A stretch of DNA of 64,000 nt from Macrosoma leucophasiata (lineage: Eukaryota; Arthropoda; Insecta; Lepidoptera; Hedylidae): the NCBI GenBank assembly GCA_036365455.1, contig JAWQUS010000032.1:14020001-14084000 (forward strand), read 5' to 3'. This document shows positions 32,693 through 42,790 of this stretch, in pieces. Made by a program: the position numbers and the translations under genes. Numbering within the stretch: position 1 is the first letter of the stretch; each line of letters starts with the position of its first letter. Below the pieces are notes generated by a model. It ran no database searches. It saw only the letters and a list, made by a program, of their open reading frames with translations, and was not told the origin of the DNA.

Positions 32693-33488
32693 TGCTAACA
32701 CAAAAAAATTAAAAAGTGGAAATAATTGAATTATACGGTATTTCGTTCACTACAAAATAAATTTAATTAATTTTATAGCGTCAACAACACGTGGTAATTA
32801 TGCTGTTAAAATGTAGCTTATATGACACGTTTGTAGATTTACCATAGCAGCGCCATCTATTGATTACTTACTCAACCCAGTCGAAAGGTATCGACATCTG
32901 TTAGAATCATTTGGAGTTAACAGATAATTGTGACTGTCAAATAATAACAGACAAATAATTAGCAATAAATTAAAATTGCGACTATAATTTGTGATTTAAA
33001 CTATCCTATCTCTCAAGTTGGATCGAACTGCACATGGTGTGCGAATTTTATTATAATCGGTTAAGTGGTTTAGGAGTCCATTGAGGATAAACATTGTGAC
33101 ACGAGATTTATATATATTTAATATATTTTCAGACTTTATTTTTATTTGAAAAAAAGTAAATTCAAATTATGAACCACGAATCAACGCATGTAAGGCCTGA
33201 ATCACTATTAGTAATTGCATCTATGCGTAGAGACGAAATAAGTTCCCTAATTTTCCTTATTTCACAATCAACTGACATCATCAAATCAAAATCTCTTCCT
33301 ACGCTTGAGTAATCGATTACAACACGAATTTAAAATAAAACCCATCGAATAATGCTGTTTGGTTGCAAGGAAAAGATATGCTTTTCTTTACAGAACAAGA
33401 TGACCACAACGTCCACAGCGCTTTATTTATAATAAACAACCGTCATGGATTCAGTTTTGGTTTTCCTTCATACCTACTATATAATAAT
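32693..33488. other. No recognised feature
   Basis: AT-rich. 'gcgccatctattgatta' near 32850 is a phrase common in insect repeats, but no second copy is seen in the window. Confidence 0.3.
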
Positions 33489-33734
33489 ACGAGCTGACCC
33501 GGCAAACTTCGCTTTGCCTCAGAATGGAATAATGTGTCAAAGGTTTGATAGATACGGACTATTTGTATGGGAAAATGAAATTGTGGTTTTTACTATTTCC
33601 CCTCAATTCCTTCATATGTTGTTACCTTATAAACCTTCCCTGGACTTACAAAAATAATTCAAAAGCAAAATAAGCCAAATCGCCGTTCTCGAGTTTTAGC
33701 GAGACTATCGAACAGCAATTGATTTTTATATATA
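33489..33734 (+). repeat. 'GAGCTGACCCGGCAAACTTC' repeat, target of the LTR element
   Basis: Runs from the head to 'ttgatttttatatata'. The other copies end 'tttttatatatatag', so the LTR retrotransposon inserted within the terminal TA tract, leaving TATA on both sides. Confidence 0.75.
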
Positions 33735-33946
33735 TGTAAAGAAATACTATTTCTTTCTTCGCACTCTGTGTGTTTACTTACCATGAAGTTTGGTTATAGT
33801 TTTTAACTTTTTAATTGTCTGATTTTAAAGAAGAAATGAATTCAGAATGTCAGATGACAGATTTAAATACGAGTTGATTGACAATTGGATAATCAATGAA
33901 AATTTTAATATTATATTATTTTATGTTTTAAAAGTGAAAGAATAAA

Positions 33947-33961
33947 CTTTCATTGTCGTTT
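33947..33961 (+). promoter_or_regulatory. Predicted transcription start (initiator-like TCATTG)
   Basis: 'tttcattgtcg' contains TCATTG, close to the arthropod initiator TCAKTY with start at the A (33952). A TTTTAAAA tract lies about 20-26 bases upstream. The ten bases from 33952 (ATTGTCGTTT) are exactly complementary to the ten bases after the LTR, which independently supports this start. Confidence 0.55.
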
Positions 33962-34002
33962 CTTCTTTACAGGTTTGAGTTCATATTGTTTTATATTACC
34001 TA

Positions 34003-34039
34003 AATAAAATAGTCTCTGTATAAAAAAACTAACAATAAA
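34003..34039 (+). terminator. Polyadenylation signals in LTR
   Basis: AATAAA occurs at 34003-34008 and 34034-34039. The same signals in the 3' LTR (38675 and 38706) would end the genomic transcript. Confidence 0.5.
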
Positions 34040-34094
34040 TCTTCTTTACAGCAACACAAGGTTTATTTCTTTCATGTAGTAAAACAGACTTATA

Positions 34095-34104
34095 AAACGA
34101 CAAT
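34095..34104 (+). other. Candidate self-primer binding site
   Basis: AAACGACAAT directly abuts the LTR. There is no TGG start as tRNA-primed elements would show. It is the exact reverse complement of ATTGTCGTTT at 33952-33961, and pairing breaks on both sides (34094 and 34105), giving a duplex bounded by the LTR end and the predicted RNA 5' end. This is the geometry of Tf1/sushi-type self-priming. Confidence 0.6.
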
Positions 34105-34119
34105 TTTGTTTATAAAAAG

Positions 34120-35256
34120 ATGCAAATGGAGCAGTTACGTTTTGAATTCACGATTTTACCGGCGAATGATGGAAAATCTAATATTTGTTGTGTAACCTCA
34201 ATCACAACTAAAGATGAAAAAAAATTTGCTATACCAGAGGAATTACAGTCTGTTGGATTTCACGAAGAATTAATTGAGACAGCTGTGTACAACAAAGTAA
34301 AAAATAGTTTAAAGAAAAGACATCAGACACGAAGAGTTTGGATAACTATGACAGATAAATTACGAGAAATTTACATAGATGCTGATGGTAACTTACAATT
34401 TGGAGAACAATATCTGGAGGAAATTGAACATAACCGAGCATCTGAAGAACAAATTAGAGATTCGAATTTATTGGAAGAAATGTTTACAAAGTTAATAGAA
34501 AATACACATGATTTAAAAAAACAGAATCTGAAATATGTCGCAGAGAAGTTTGTGATTGAGAAATTTACGAGCAAAAACTCGAATGCAAGGCAATGGATTG
34601 ACATTTTTGAGAGAGAATGTTCTCGCTTCGGTATTATGAAAGATGAACAAAAAATTGAGATTCTCCGACTATTTATGGATAAAAGTTGTGTTGATTGGTA
34701 CAGCTCAATGATTATAAAATTAACACTCAACTCAGAGTGGATAGTTTGGAAAGAAAAGTTGTGCGAGTCATTTGCAAACCAAAACTGGAACCAAGTGACC
34801 TATGCATTGTTATTTAAATATAAAAATGGTTCATTAGTGGACTATGCCATTAAAAAGGAAAAACTTTTATTGGACATGAGAAATTCAATTGATACAGGTA
34901 CACTGGTGGATCTGATAGCGGTAGGTTTGCCAGGTTTTGTATTAGAGAAGATAAATAGAGAAGCAATGAACGATATAGTATGTTTATTCAATGAGGTGAG
35001 AAAGTATGAACATTTGGTAAATAAAAATAGGAATGGAACGTACAGAAAGTATGAAAATCAAAGGATAAATATTACAAATGAAGGACGTTATCCATGCAAA
35101 ATATGCGTAAAATTAAATAAAGGGGTTCGCTATCATTCCGAAGCTGCATGCTGGTTTAGAGTTAGAGGAGATGATAAATTAAATAAAAGATATATTAAAC
35201 ATGTAAATAATTCAGTGATTGAAGCAGAGTTAAATGAAACAGAACAAAAAAACTAG
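34120..35256 (+). CDS. gag: Gag polyprotein of LTR retrotransposon
   Basis: 378 codons starting at the first ATG after the LTR, 25 bases downstream of it. Gag forms the virus-like particle and packages element RNA in the cytoplasm. Residues about 140-310 have the helical pattern of a retrotransposon Gag capsid domain (ARQWIDIFERECSRFGI, then WYSSMI and W...KLCESFANQNW). Near the C-terminus is one zinc-knuckle-like motif, C326-X2-C329-X9-H339-X4-C344. The usual Gag knuckle is CX2CX4HX4C, so this one has a longer middle loop. The frame ends in three consecutive stop codons (TAG TAG TGA), immediately preceded by the heptamer A AAA AAC. Pol lies in the -1 frame, so Gag-Pol would need a ribosomal frameshift. 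Confidence 0.85.
   Translation: MQMEQLRFEFTILPANDGKSNICCVTSITTKDEKKFAIPEELQSVGFHEELIETAVYNKVKNSLKKRHQTRRVWITMTDKLREIYIDADGNLQFGEQYLEEIEHNRASEEQIRDSNLLEEMFTKLIENTHDLKKQNLKYVAEKFVIEKFTSKNSNARQWIDIFERECSRFGIMKDEQKIEILRLFMDKSCVDWYSSMIIKLTLNSEWIVWKEKLCESFANQNWNQVTYALLFKYKNGSLVDYAIKKEKLLLDMRNSIDTGTLVDLIAVGLPGFVLEKINREAMNDIVCLFNEVRKYEHLVNKNRNGTYRKYENQRINITNEGRYPCKICVKLNKGVRYHSEAACWFRVRGDDKLNKRYIKHVNNSVIEAELNETEQKN
35247..35253 (+). promoter_or_regulatory. -1 ribosomal frameshift slippery site A AAA AAC
   Basis: The heptamer is in phase with gag (last base of CAA, then AAA, AAC) and its last base touches the TAG stop. A slip by one base backward enters the pol frame, which is open here and through 38369. 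A 6-bp stem (35255-35260 with 35282-35287) could form downstream, but it starts only one base away, closer than usual. Confidence 0.7.
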
Positions 35257-38200
35257 TAGTGACACCATTAATTAAGATCAAACTACTGTTAAATAATAAA
35301 TTAGAAATTTATGGAGTATACGATTCAGGTTCAAATGTATCTCTAATTAATTCCAAATTACTAAAACTAAATACAAAAGGACATAACTCGAATGAAGAAA
35401 ATATAGTAACAATTAATGGTGTCCAAAAAACAAGTGGTTTGACAAATTTAAAAATAAAAATTTTTGAAATAGAAGAAAATGTGGATGTGTACATCATTGA
35501 CGAACACAAATTCAGATATGATTTCTTAATAGGATTAGATATGATAAAGAAATACAAGCTAGTACAAAATGAGGAGTTAAAAATAACTCAGAAACAATAC
35601 TTACATGAAAAGAATAGTAAAAAAATGGAGAAAAAGATAGACGAAGGTGAAAATGAAGGTAATAAATATGAAAACGAAAACAAAATTAATTTTAATGAAC
35701 ATATCAAAGAGGAGGAATTTGAAATAAAGGTTGGTCATTTAGATGATGATAAAAGGGAAGAAATAAATAAGCTAATACAACAATATCAATCAGTTTTTGC
35801 CAAAAACAAGTATGACGTGGGAAAGGTTAAAGGATATGAAGCAAGAATAGATTTATTAATGGATAAATACTGCAGCAAGAGGCCATACAGATGCACTATA
35901 GAAGACAAAAAAGAGATAGCAGAACAAATAGCCGAATTATTGGATAATGCGCTTATAGAAGAATCTTATAGTCCATTCGCAGCACCAGTAACTTTGACAT
36001 TTAAAAAGGAAGAAAATAAAAAATCAAGGCTCTGTATAGACTTCAGGGATTTAAATAAAATTGTAGTTCCTCAGGCTCAACCCTTCCCATTAATTGACGA
36101 TTTAATGACAAAAACAAGAAATTGCAAATTTTTTACAAGCTTAGACGTTAATTCAGCTTTTTGGTCTATACCTCTACGAGTAGAGGACAGGAAGAAGACA
36201 GGGTTTATAACTCAAGAGGGACACTTTCAATGGACTTGCCTACCATTTGGTTTGAAGACTGCTCCAGCAATATTTCAAAGAATATTGTGTAACATACTTA
36301 GAAAATATAAACTAACCGATTTTGCTGTCAATTATATAGATGACATCCTGATATTTTCAAACTCATTTGATGAACACATAAGTCACTTGAAACAGTTACT
36401 AGAAGCAATTCAAATGGAAGGATTTCGACTAAAATTTATAAAATGTACATTTGCATCAGATTCGGTAAAATACCTGGGACATATCATTCAATATAATTCT
36501 ATCCAACCACTGAAGGACAATCTTATTTCGATAAAAGAATTTCCAGTACCAAAAACCCAGAAGAATATTCGACAATTTTTGGGAAAAGTAAACTTTTACC
36601 ATAAATATATACCAAGGAGCGCAAGAATTCTTGACCCATTACATAATTTGCTAAGAAAAAATCAAAAGTTTGTTTGGTCTGAAGAATGTCAAAATGCGTT
36701 CGAAAAAATAAAGAGTCTCTTGTGTTCACAGCCAATACTAGAAATTTATGATCAAAATCTACCAATAAATATTTATACTGATGGTTCTCTGCTGGGTGTT
36801 GGAGCAATTTTAAAACAAGTACAACTAGATGGTAAAGAAAAACCAGTAGCCTATTTTTCAAAAAAACTGAATGGAGCGCAAAAGAAGAAAAAGGCAATAT
36901 ATTTAGAATGCTTAGCTATTAAAGAAGCACTAAGATATTGGCAGTACTGGCTGATAGGTAAATCGTTTACAGTCTACACAGACCATAAACCATTAGAAAA
37001 CATGAACTTAAAAGCTAGAACAGACGAAGAACTAGGTGATTTGACTTATTACCTTTCACAATATGATTTTAAAATCAAATATTCCCCTGGAAAAGATAAT
37101 TTAGAAGCGGACTGTTTAAGTCGGAATCCTGTATTAGAACCAGAGGATAATCTAGAAGAACAACTGAAAGTTGTGAACTTAATTACATTAGAAGATATTG
37201 TAATAGATCAGAATCAAAATAAAGAAATACAGAGAAACAATAATAAAATAATCAAAAAACACAATTTATACTTCAAAAGAATTAGGAACAAAGAGAAAAT
37301 AATAATAACAGAAGAATTCAGTATTAAATTTATAAAGCGAATACATGAAGATCTATGTCACATTGGAGTGGGACAAATGCTAACGACTATTAGTTCACTG
37401 TACGCAACAAAAAATTTAACGAAAAATATTAAAAATGTTTGTAGGAATTGTGAAATTTGCATAAAAAACAAAACAAGAGGACAACACAAATACGGATTAA
37501 TGTCATATTTAGGCCCAGCGACAAGACCCTTTGAAATAGTATCAATAGACACAATTGGAGGTTTTGGTGGTTCTAGATCAACCAAGAAATACATACATCT
37601 TTTAGTGGACCACTTCACTAGATATGCATTTATTATAACATCAAAAACCCAGGGTGCACATGACTTTATAAAGCTAATAAATAAGGTCGCTGAAACCGAA
37701 GAGATTGGGATGCTCCTTACCGACCAGTATCCTGGAATAAACTCTAAAGAATTCAAGAAATTCCTTACTGACAAACAAATAACAATAATTTTTACAGCAG
37801 TGAATGCACCGTTTTCTAATGGCCTAAATGAAAGGTTGAATCAAACGATAGTTAACAAAATTAGATGCAAAATCAATGAAGATGGAGAAAACAGAGCGTG
37901 GACTACAATAGCACATGAATGTGTAGAAAAATACAATCAGACTAACCACTCAGTAACTGGCTATGCACCATGTTATTTGCTATACGGAACAGATGTTAAG
38001 GTTTTACCAAAAGAACTACAACAAGGAGGTATAAATAGTGACTGGATCGGAGATAAGAAAACAGCGCTTAATAATACCTTGAAATCACATTACTATAACA
38101 AAATGAGGTATGATAGGAATAGAAAACAAAGAGAATTCAGTGTGGGAGATCTAGTATATATAGAAAATGGGAATAAACTAAATAGGAAAAAGCTAGATGA

Positions 38201-38369
38201 ATTGAGAATTGGACCATATAAAATAATTAAAAAGAAATCTAATACAATTTACGAGATAGATACAGGACATAAAAAAACAGAGTCAAATCTTTTTCATATC
38301 ACAAAACTAATTCCAGTACAGATAACAGAGGATGAGAATGTGCAAGTATCAAATGGAGAACTGGAGTGA
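35257..38369 (+). CDS. pol: Pol polyprotein: protease, reverse transcriptase, RNase H, integrase
   Basis: Open for 1036 codons from a GTG at 35259, which is probably not a true start: entry is expected by frameshift from gag. Domains by residue: aspartic protease with DSG at 22-24 and LIGLDM near 90; reverse transcriptase about 170-400 with LCIDFRDLN, SLDVNSAFW, LPFGLKTAP and catalytic YIDD at 359-362; RNase H from about 500 with the TDGS catalytic Asp at 508 and YTDHKPLE; integrase zinc finger H696-X4-H701-X26-C728-X2-C731; integrase catalytic triad D764, D822, E858 (D,D35E spacing); GPY module at 985-987. No chromodomain follows. All catalytic residues are present, and there is no frameshift or stop. 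The stop is followed by the polypurine tract and 3' LTR, leaving no room for env. Confidence 0.92.
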
Positions 38370-38397
38370 AAATTCACGGGTGAATTTTCTTCCCCAT

Positions 38398-38406
38398 GGG
38401 GGGAGA
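38398..38406 (+). other. Polypurine tract
   Basis: GGGGGGAGA lies directly before the 3' LTR (TGTAAAG) and is the expected primer site for plus-strand DNA synthesis. Confidence 0.85.
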
Positions 38407-38766
38407 TGTAAAGAAATACTATTTCTTTCTTCGCACTCTGTGTGTTTACTTACCATGAAGTTTGGTTATAGTTTTTAACTTTTTAATTGTCTGATTTTAA
38501 AGAAGAAATGAATTCAGAATGTCAGATGACAGATTTAAATACGAGTTGATTGACAATTGGATAATCAATGAAAATTTTAATATTATATTATTTTATGTTT
38601 TAAAAGTGAAAGAATAAACTTTCATTGTCGTTTCTTCTTTACAGGTTTGAGTTCATATTGTTTTATATTACCTAAATAAAATAGTCTCTGTATAAAAAAA
38701 CTAACAATAAATCTTCTTTACAGCAACACAAGGTTTATTTCTTTCATGTAGTAAAACAGACTTATA
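38407..38766 (+). repeat. 3' LTR
   Basis: 360 bp at a constant offset of 4672 from the 5' LTR. I found no difference when comparing by eye. Followed by the target duplicate TATA. Confidence 0.92.
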
Positions 38767-38980
38767 TATATAAGATAACAATTTTAATACACTATACATA
38801 CAACACAGTAATAAAACATACACTAGAACAGAAATCTGATCATGATCAATATTGTATATTTTAACTATTGAAAAACATGAAGCCCGAAATAAATGTCGGG
38901 AAAAGAGTCTAAAAATAGAATTCTGTGGCATCCTTTGAATAGAGAATCGTAGAAATAAACCCATGGTTATGTAAAACACC

Positions 38981-39442
38981 ATAACTTATTGAGGTATGGT
39001 TGGCCTTGTGTTAAATTTGCATTTTTTTTTAATGTTATGGAAGTGCCAAACAAGCATGCAGTTCACATTGATGTTAAGTGATGACTGCAGCCTATAGACA
39101 CCCACACAAAGACCAAGGTCAAAATGCAGATGCGTTACCACTCCTGAGGCCTAAGGTGTTTTGGCTCTGTGCCGGAAATTACAGGGCCGTACATTACCAC
39201 CTGACCGGAACACGATAGTGCTGAACACTACCATTTAGCGGCAAGTATCTTAGGTAATCCGGTGGTGCCTACGCCCGCGAGCTCCGCCACTAGAGCTCTA
39301 CCACCAGTGAAAAAGTCCGTTATCCGATCGGATCAGTATCCGATGAGTCACTAGGTATTTAGTATCCGGCCGGATTAGAGAAAGAAAATTTTATAAAATC
39401 TGATTATGTAACACAAGGCCAACCATACCTCAATAAATTATG
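38981..39442. mobile_element. TIR element with nested family A copy
   Basis: Left 'ataacttattgaggtatggt' plus 'tggccttgtgtta' and right, inverted, 'taacacaaggccaaccatac' plus 'ctcaataaattat' form TIRs over 30 bp long. AACACC flanks both sides (38975-38980 and 39443-39448). Confidence 0.75.
39022..39308 (-). mobile_element. Family A retroposon, full length
   Basis: T-run to 'gagctctaccaccagt', well preserved, inside the TIR element. Confidence 0.75.
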
Positions 39443-39448
39443 AACACC

Positions 39449-40430
39449 GTTTATTTTTATAGTCGCACATCAAAAATATTTATCTCATTAATTAATTTAG
39501 TACAAAAATTAATTAGTGGCAAACTGTGAAGTGTAAATACCAAATACCAGTAATTCGCATTTTTAGCGAGGCGACTCGTACACCAGACCAACTTCTGACA
39601 AAGCCTTTCGCTGTAAACGTGTCAACTGCTGAAAGACAAATTTTAGTAGACCTGGACATCTGCGGGTACTAATTCAAATTAACTTAACACTAAATGCATT
39701 AATTTATATGTGACGCTAATTATTAGCCGTCACATAATTATATTATTTCGGGAAGTACGGACGTACTATGTGTGGACGCCCCCGACTTCACCGGTTTGGT
39801 CGATGTTAGATTTTTTTTTGCTGATAGTAAAATTTTTACCCTTATTTTAAACCGTGAATAAGTCTGTGTTACGCTTAGGTTTAACCAACGGCTACCATAG
39901 TTTTAGCCGGATAGAACTGAGTGTAGCCGTACTTCGGATATTAGCCGCAACATATACATTGGATACAAATAATCTCGTTCACTGCGCCTATATTCAAATC
40001 AAGCTGATCGTGTCATGTAACGAGATAAAGGGCCAAATATGCCGAAGCCGGATATCCAGCAAGCAACGAGGCAGGAGCGCCGCGCGCCGGCACCAAAGCT
40101 ATATCCCTTCACCTTTAGATAGAAATTTCTCTACAATTAAAATCCGATTTTAATTTTCTAGAGCCATTTATTACGTCATCTATTGCTAAAATAGAATCAC
40201 CGGTAAATCTGTTTAATGCCCCGCGGTATCAGTAATGGTTTATTAGGGATTTGTAATGATCGGCGATATGGCAGCGATATAGAAAATCTGTTACGGAATA
40301 AGTAGTGAAGTGCCTGAAGTCAGGCACACTCGAAACCAGGGTCGCGATACGCAGTAATGACGCTTTTATCGATTTAGTGATTTACCATTTTATCGATAAA
40401 TTTCTTGTTATAATAATGTAAAGAGCATTG
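39449..40430. other. Mostly unrecognised sequence
   Basis: Only 'gaactgagtgtagccgtact' to 'atattagccgcaa' (39916-39950) is shared, with the target of the insertion at 42553-42810. A palindrome 'gtgcctgaagtcaggcac' lies at 40310. No credible ORF. Confidence 0.35.
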
Positions 40431-41358
40431 TACAGTGCTCAACAATAAATATTGCACAACGAGCCTAGGTAGGAGACTTCGGCTTATTTCGGGTCTGTAG
40501 AGCGTTATCTCTTCCGCGCCGTACCTATTTGACGTTTGTCGACCATTTTGATCAAGTTTTGACCAATCCCGGACTGTCAGCGCTTACCACGGAATATAAA
40601 TAAAGATGGAATGGTAATGTGGGCGTGGCAAGCGCACGACAACTCTGCGTGTACACACACAGTTCGGCAGAACCATTTGTTCGCCGCTCGTAGTGTCGTG
40701 TAGACTGCTTCGAACGACGCATCTCTTGGTAAAATACCATCTAGTGCCAATTTTAACATGTAATATGAAATGTCAGACCTCAAGTATAAAGCGAGGAGGT
40801 ATATCTTTTGATTGGTAAGTCACAAATGACATTTATTGTTATAGTACTTGTAAAAAACATATAAATATACAAAGGAATATGAATATTCGAATTTAAACTG
40901 CATTATTTAAACGTTACTGCTAGCGAATACATTGCTCGTTAAGCACTCGCTCAATTAACGCTATTACTGTCTCCGCTGGCAATGTACTGCATGCAATGCG
41001 TTCGCTACACTTCGACTAGTTTATTGGTGAGTATATTGTTGTGTGCGTGCGAGTGTTTATTGTCTACGGGCGTTACATCTTAGTATGCAAACTTACGCAA
41101 ACGAATAGCTGCCCCGAGATTAACGTGTGGGTGATTGTCGAGATGGTGTTACATTTGTGTAAGAAATTGCATGGTGGGAGAAAAGCGGCGACACTGGTTC
41201 TAACACTAAGTTGAAGCAAAAGCCTTTCCATCCTTATTTATCTATTCCGTGGTGCTTATGTAGGCAGTGTGTAACAGAGATAACGCTCTACGAAGTCGAA
41301 ACGAGCCGATCGTCTCTTTCGAAGGCTCGATGTGCAATATTAATTGTTGAGTACTGTA
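40431..41358. mobile_element. Family H mariner-type MITE split by a TIR element
   Basis: Left half 40431-40588 starts 'acagtgctcaacaataaata'. Right half 41250-41358 ends 'aatattaattgttgagtact'. The two halves rejoin at 'gtcagcgctta / tgcttatgtagg' across the insertion. Confidence 0.7.
40589..41252. mobile_element. 660-bp TIR element inserted in family H
   Basis: Left CCACGGAATATAAATAAAG plus 'atggaa' and right, inverted, 'ttccatccttatttatctat' plus 'tccgtgg' form TIRs of about 27 bp. (C/T)GCTTA is duplicated at the borders. The interior has no transposase. Confidence 0.65.
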
Positions 41359-41389
41359 TATATGTGTCTGTTAACGTGGTCGCTCACTA

Positions 41390-41776
41390 CGGGCCCCATA
41401 ACAAGGTTCCAGGTCACTCAGAGAGCAATGGAGAGGGCTATGCTCGGAGTTTCTCTGCGAAATCGAATCAGATATGAGGAGATCCGCATGAGAACCAAAG
41501 TTACCGACATAGCTCACCGAATAGCGAGACTCAAGTGGCAGTGGGCAGGGCCCATAGCTCGAAGATCTGACTCCCATTTGGGCAGAGCAGTTCTAGAGTG
41601 GCGACCACGTACCGGAAAACGAAGCGTAGGCAGGCCTCCCACAAGATGGACCGACGACCTAGTGAAGGTCGGGGGCAATCTCTCAGGCCCAGGATGGTTC
41701 GTTGTGGCAATCGTTGAGGGAGGCCTTTGTTCAGCAGTGGACGTCTTTCGGCTGAAATGATGATGATGATGACTGT
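41390..41776 (+). pseudogene. LINE endonuclease/reverse transcriptase C-terminal fragment
   Basis: The open frame reads QRAMERAMLGVSLRNRIRYEEIR, then LKWQWAGPIARRSD, then RSVGRPPTRWTDDLVK. This is the conserved C-terminal region of a common insect LINE protein, downstream of the polymerase. The polymerase and endonuclease domains are missing. The tail 'ggacgtctttcggctgaaat' followed by (GAT)n is typical of such LINE 3' ends. The start shown by the open frame (41344) lies in the neighbouring MITE and is not genuine. A different family from the LINE at 7530. Confidence 0.75.
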
Positions 41777-41888
41777 ATATTCTACATTGTAATATGGTAG
41801 TACTCGTTATATAATATGGCAGTCGCCATAAATGTTGCAGAATATCTTAGGCCTCAAGAAAGACAACGCATCTGTCAAGCATAAGGTA

Positions 41889-41890
41889 TA

Positions 41891-41945
<55 letters not shown>

Positions 41946-42320
41946 TATAATGGCATCGCTATTACGCATATTGCCAGTGTCAAGTTAAAAGATATTTCGT
42001 ATTCGCAAGAGCAGCGTAAAAGTATCAGTCAGTCGGACAATTATAAGTCAGTCAGTCAGAGTCACACTAGTCACAGTCAGTAATTCGAGTAAAGCGATGG
42101 CTACTTTACCAAAACATTTCAAATGAAGTTTTGGAGGCAAACTGAAAAGCCGTGTTTTCGCACTGTTATTCTATTTCACTATACACGGGCACTGTAATAA
42201 GCCTATATCAAACAAAATGCCACCAACTTTATTTAATATAACTCAAAAATACACCAAGAAAATGAAATGAAATAAGAGCACCACACGCCTCTTTCAAGGT
42301 TCCCGCCAAAACTCTTGAGA
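41889..42320 (-). mobile_element. Family F poly(A) retroposon with a poly(T) of about 55
   Basis: A T-run of about 55, then 'ataatggcatcgctattacg', 'aaagcgatggctactttacc' and 'cacgcctctttcaaggttcc'. Matches 2326-2760. The long, uninterrupted tail suggests the youngest copy of this family here. Confidence 0.75.
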
Positions 42321-42574
42321 ATTTATTTCAAAATGGCGTTTTGATAATGTGTCGGTATAGTATTTACTCACTACTGTGTGAACTATATGCAGTGTTATTA
42401 GGATTACTAGTCCAGTCGCTTTCCCAAGTGACTTCATAGACTTCGATAGCTAAGTTGAGAGAACGGACTTGTACTTCCAGTGGTCGCGGGGTCAAGTTCC
42501 GTCGACCTAACCAGCCTAAGTCGGGGGTGCCATGGTCCACACCTGGTTTTCGCCGGAACTGAGTGTAGCCGTAC

Positions 42575-42783
42575 CAGAGAATATGCAATAATACTACGTA
42601 AAGAATGGATACTTCGACGTCCCGCCCGTTTTCCCCGCCTGACCCAATCTGCTCCCCTCTTTGGTATTTTCTACATGCTAAGTACACAGGTGCACGTGTA
42701 AATACGATTCACTGATTGATGTCTGTGTAATAGAGACCAGATTAAGCATTTGTATGGAATTTTGGCAGAGTGTCCGCGGTGTG
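42575..42783 (-). mobile_element. Family I 209-bp element with 7-bp target duplication
   Basis: Reverse complement of 24690-24899, from 'cagagaatatgcaataatac' to 'gtccgcggtgtg'. GCCGTAC is duplicated at 42568-42574 and 42784-42790. Removing it restores the sequence seen uninterrupted at 39916-39950. Confidence 0.8.
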
Positions 42784-42790
42784 GCCGTAC

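Larger units (their letters stand above)
33735..34094 (+). repeat. 5' LTR
   Basis: Begins TGTAAAGAAATACTA and ends 'acagacttata'. The end is defined by divergence from the 3' LTR copy: after TATA, this side continues 'aaacgac' and the 3' side 'tatataag'. It contains a predicted start site at 33952, AATAAA at 34003 and 34034, and the pyrimidine tract plus acceptor-like 'tcttctttacag' twice (33961 and 34040). Confidence 0.92.
33735..38766 (+). mobile_element. Complete Ty3/gypsy-type LTR retrotransposon
   Basis: A 5032-bp element with two 360-bp LTRs, 5-base-spaced gag and pol, and no env frame. The 4-bp target duplication TATA lies at 33731-33734 and 38767-38770. The order protease, reverse transcriptase, RNase H, integrase places it in Ty3/gypsy (Metaviridae). 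Both ORFs are open from end to end and the LTRs look identical by eye, so insertion was recent and the copy may be active. No chromodomain is seen after the integrase. The clade within Ty3/gypsy is not determined. Replication features are listed separately. Confidence 0.92.

Noticed and set aside
33961..33972. Splice acceptor in the LTR used to make a separate pol RNA
   Set aside because: 'tcttctttacag' is acceptor-like, but pol follows gag in the -1 frame with a canonical slippery site, so frameshifting is the simpler explanation.
36523..37774. Minus-strand ORFs over 120 codons
   Set aside because: Antisense shadows of pol.
38370..38406. env gene of an errantivirus-type element
   Set aside because: Only 37 bases separate the pol stop codon from the 3' LTR, so no env frame exists.
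41344..41390. ATG start for the LINE fragment at 41390
   Set aside because: The upstream part of the open frame is mariner-type MITE sequence, so the start is accidental.
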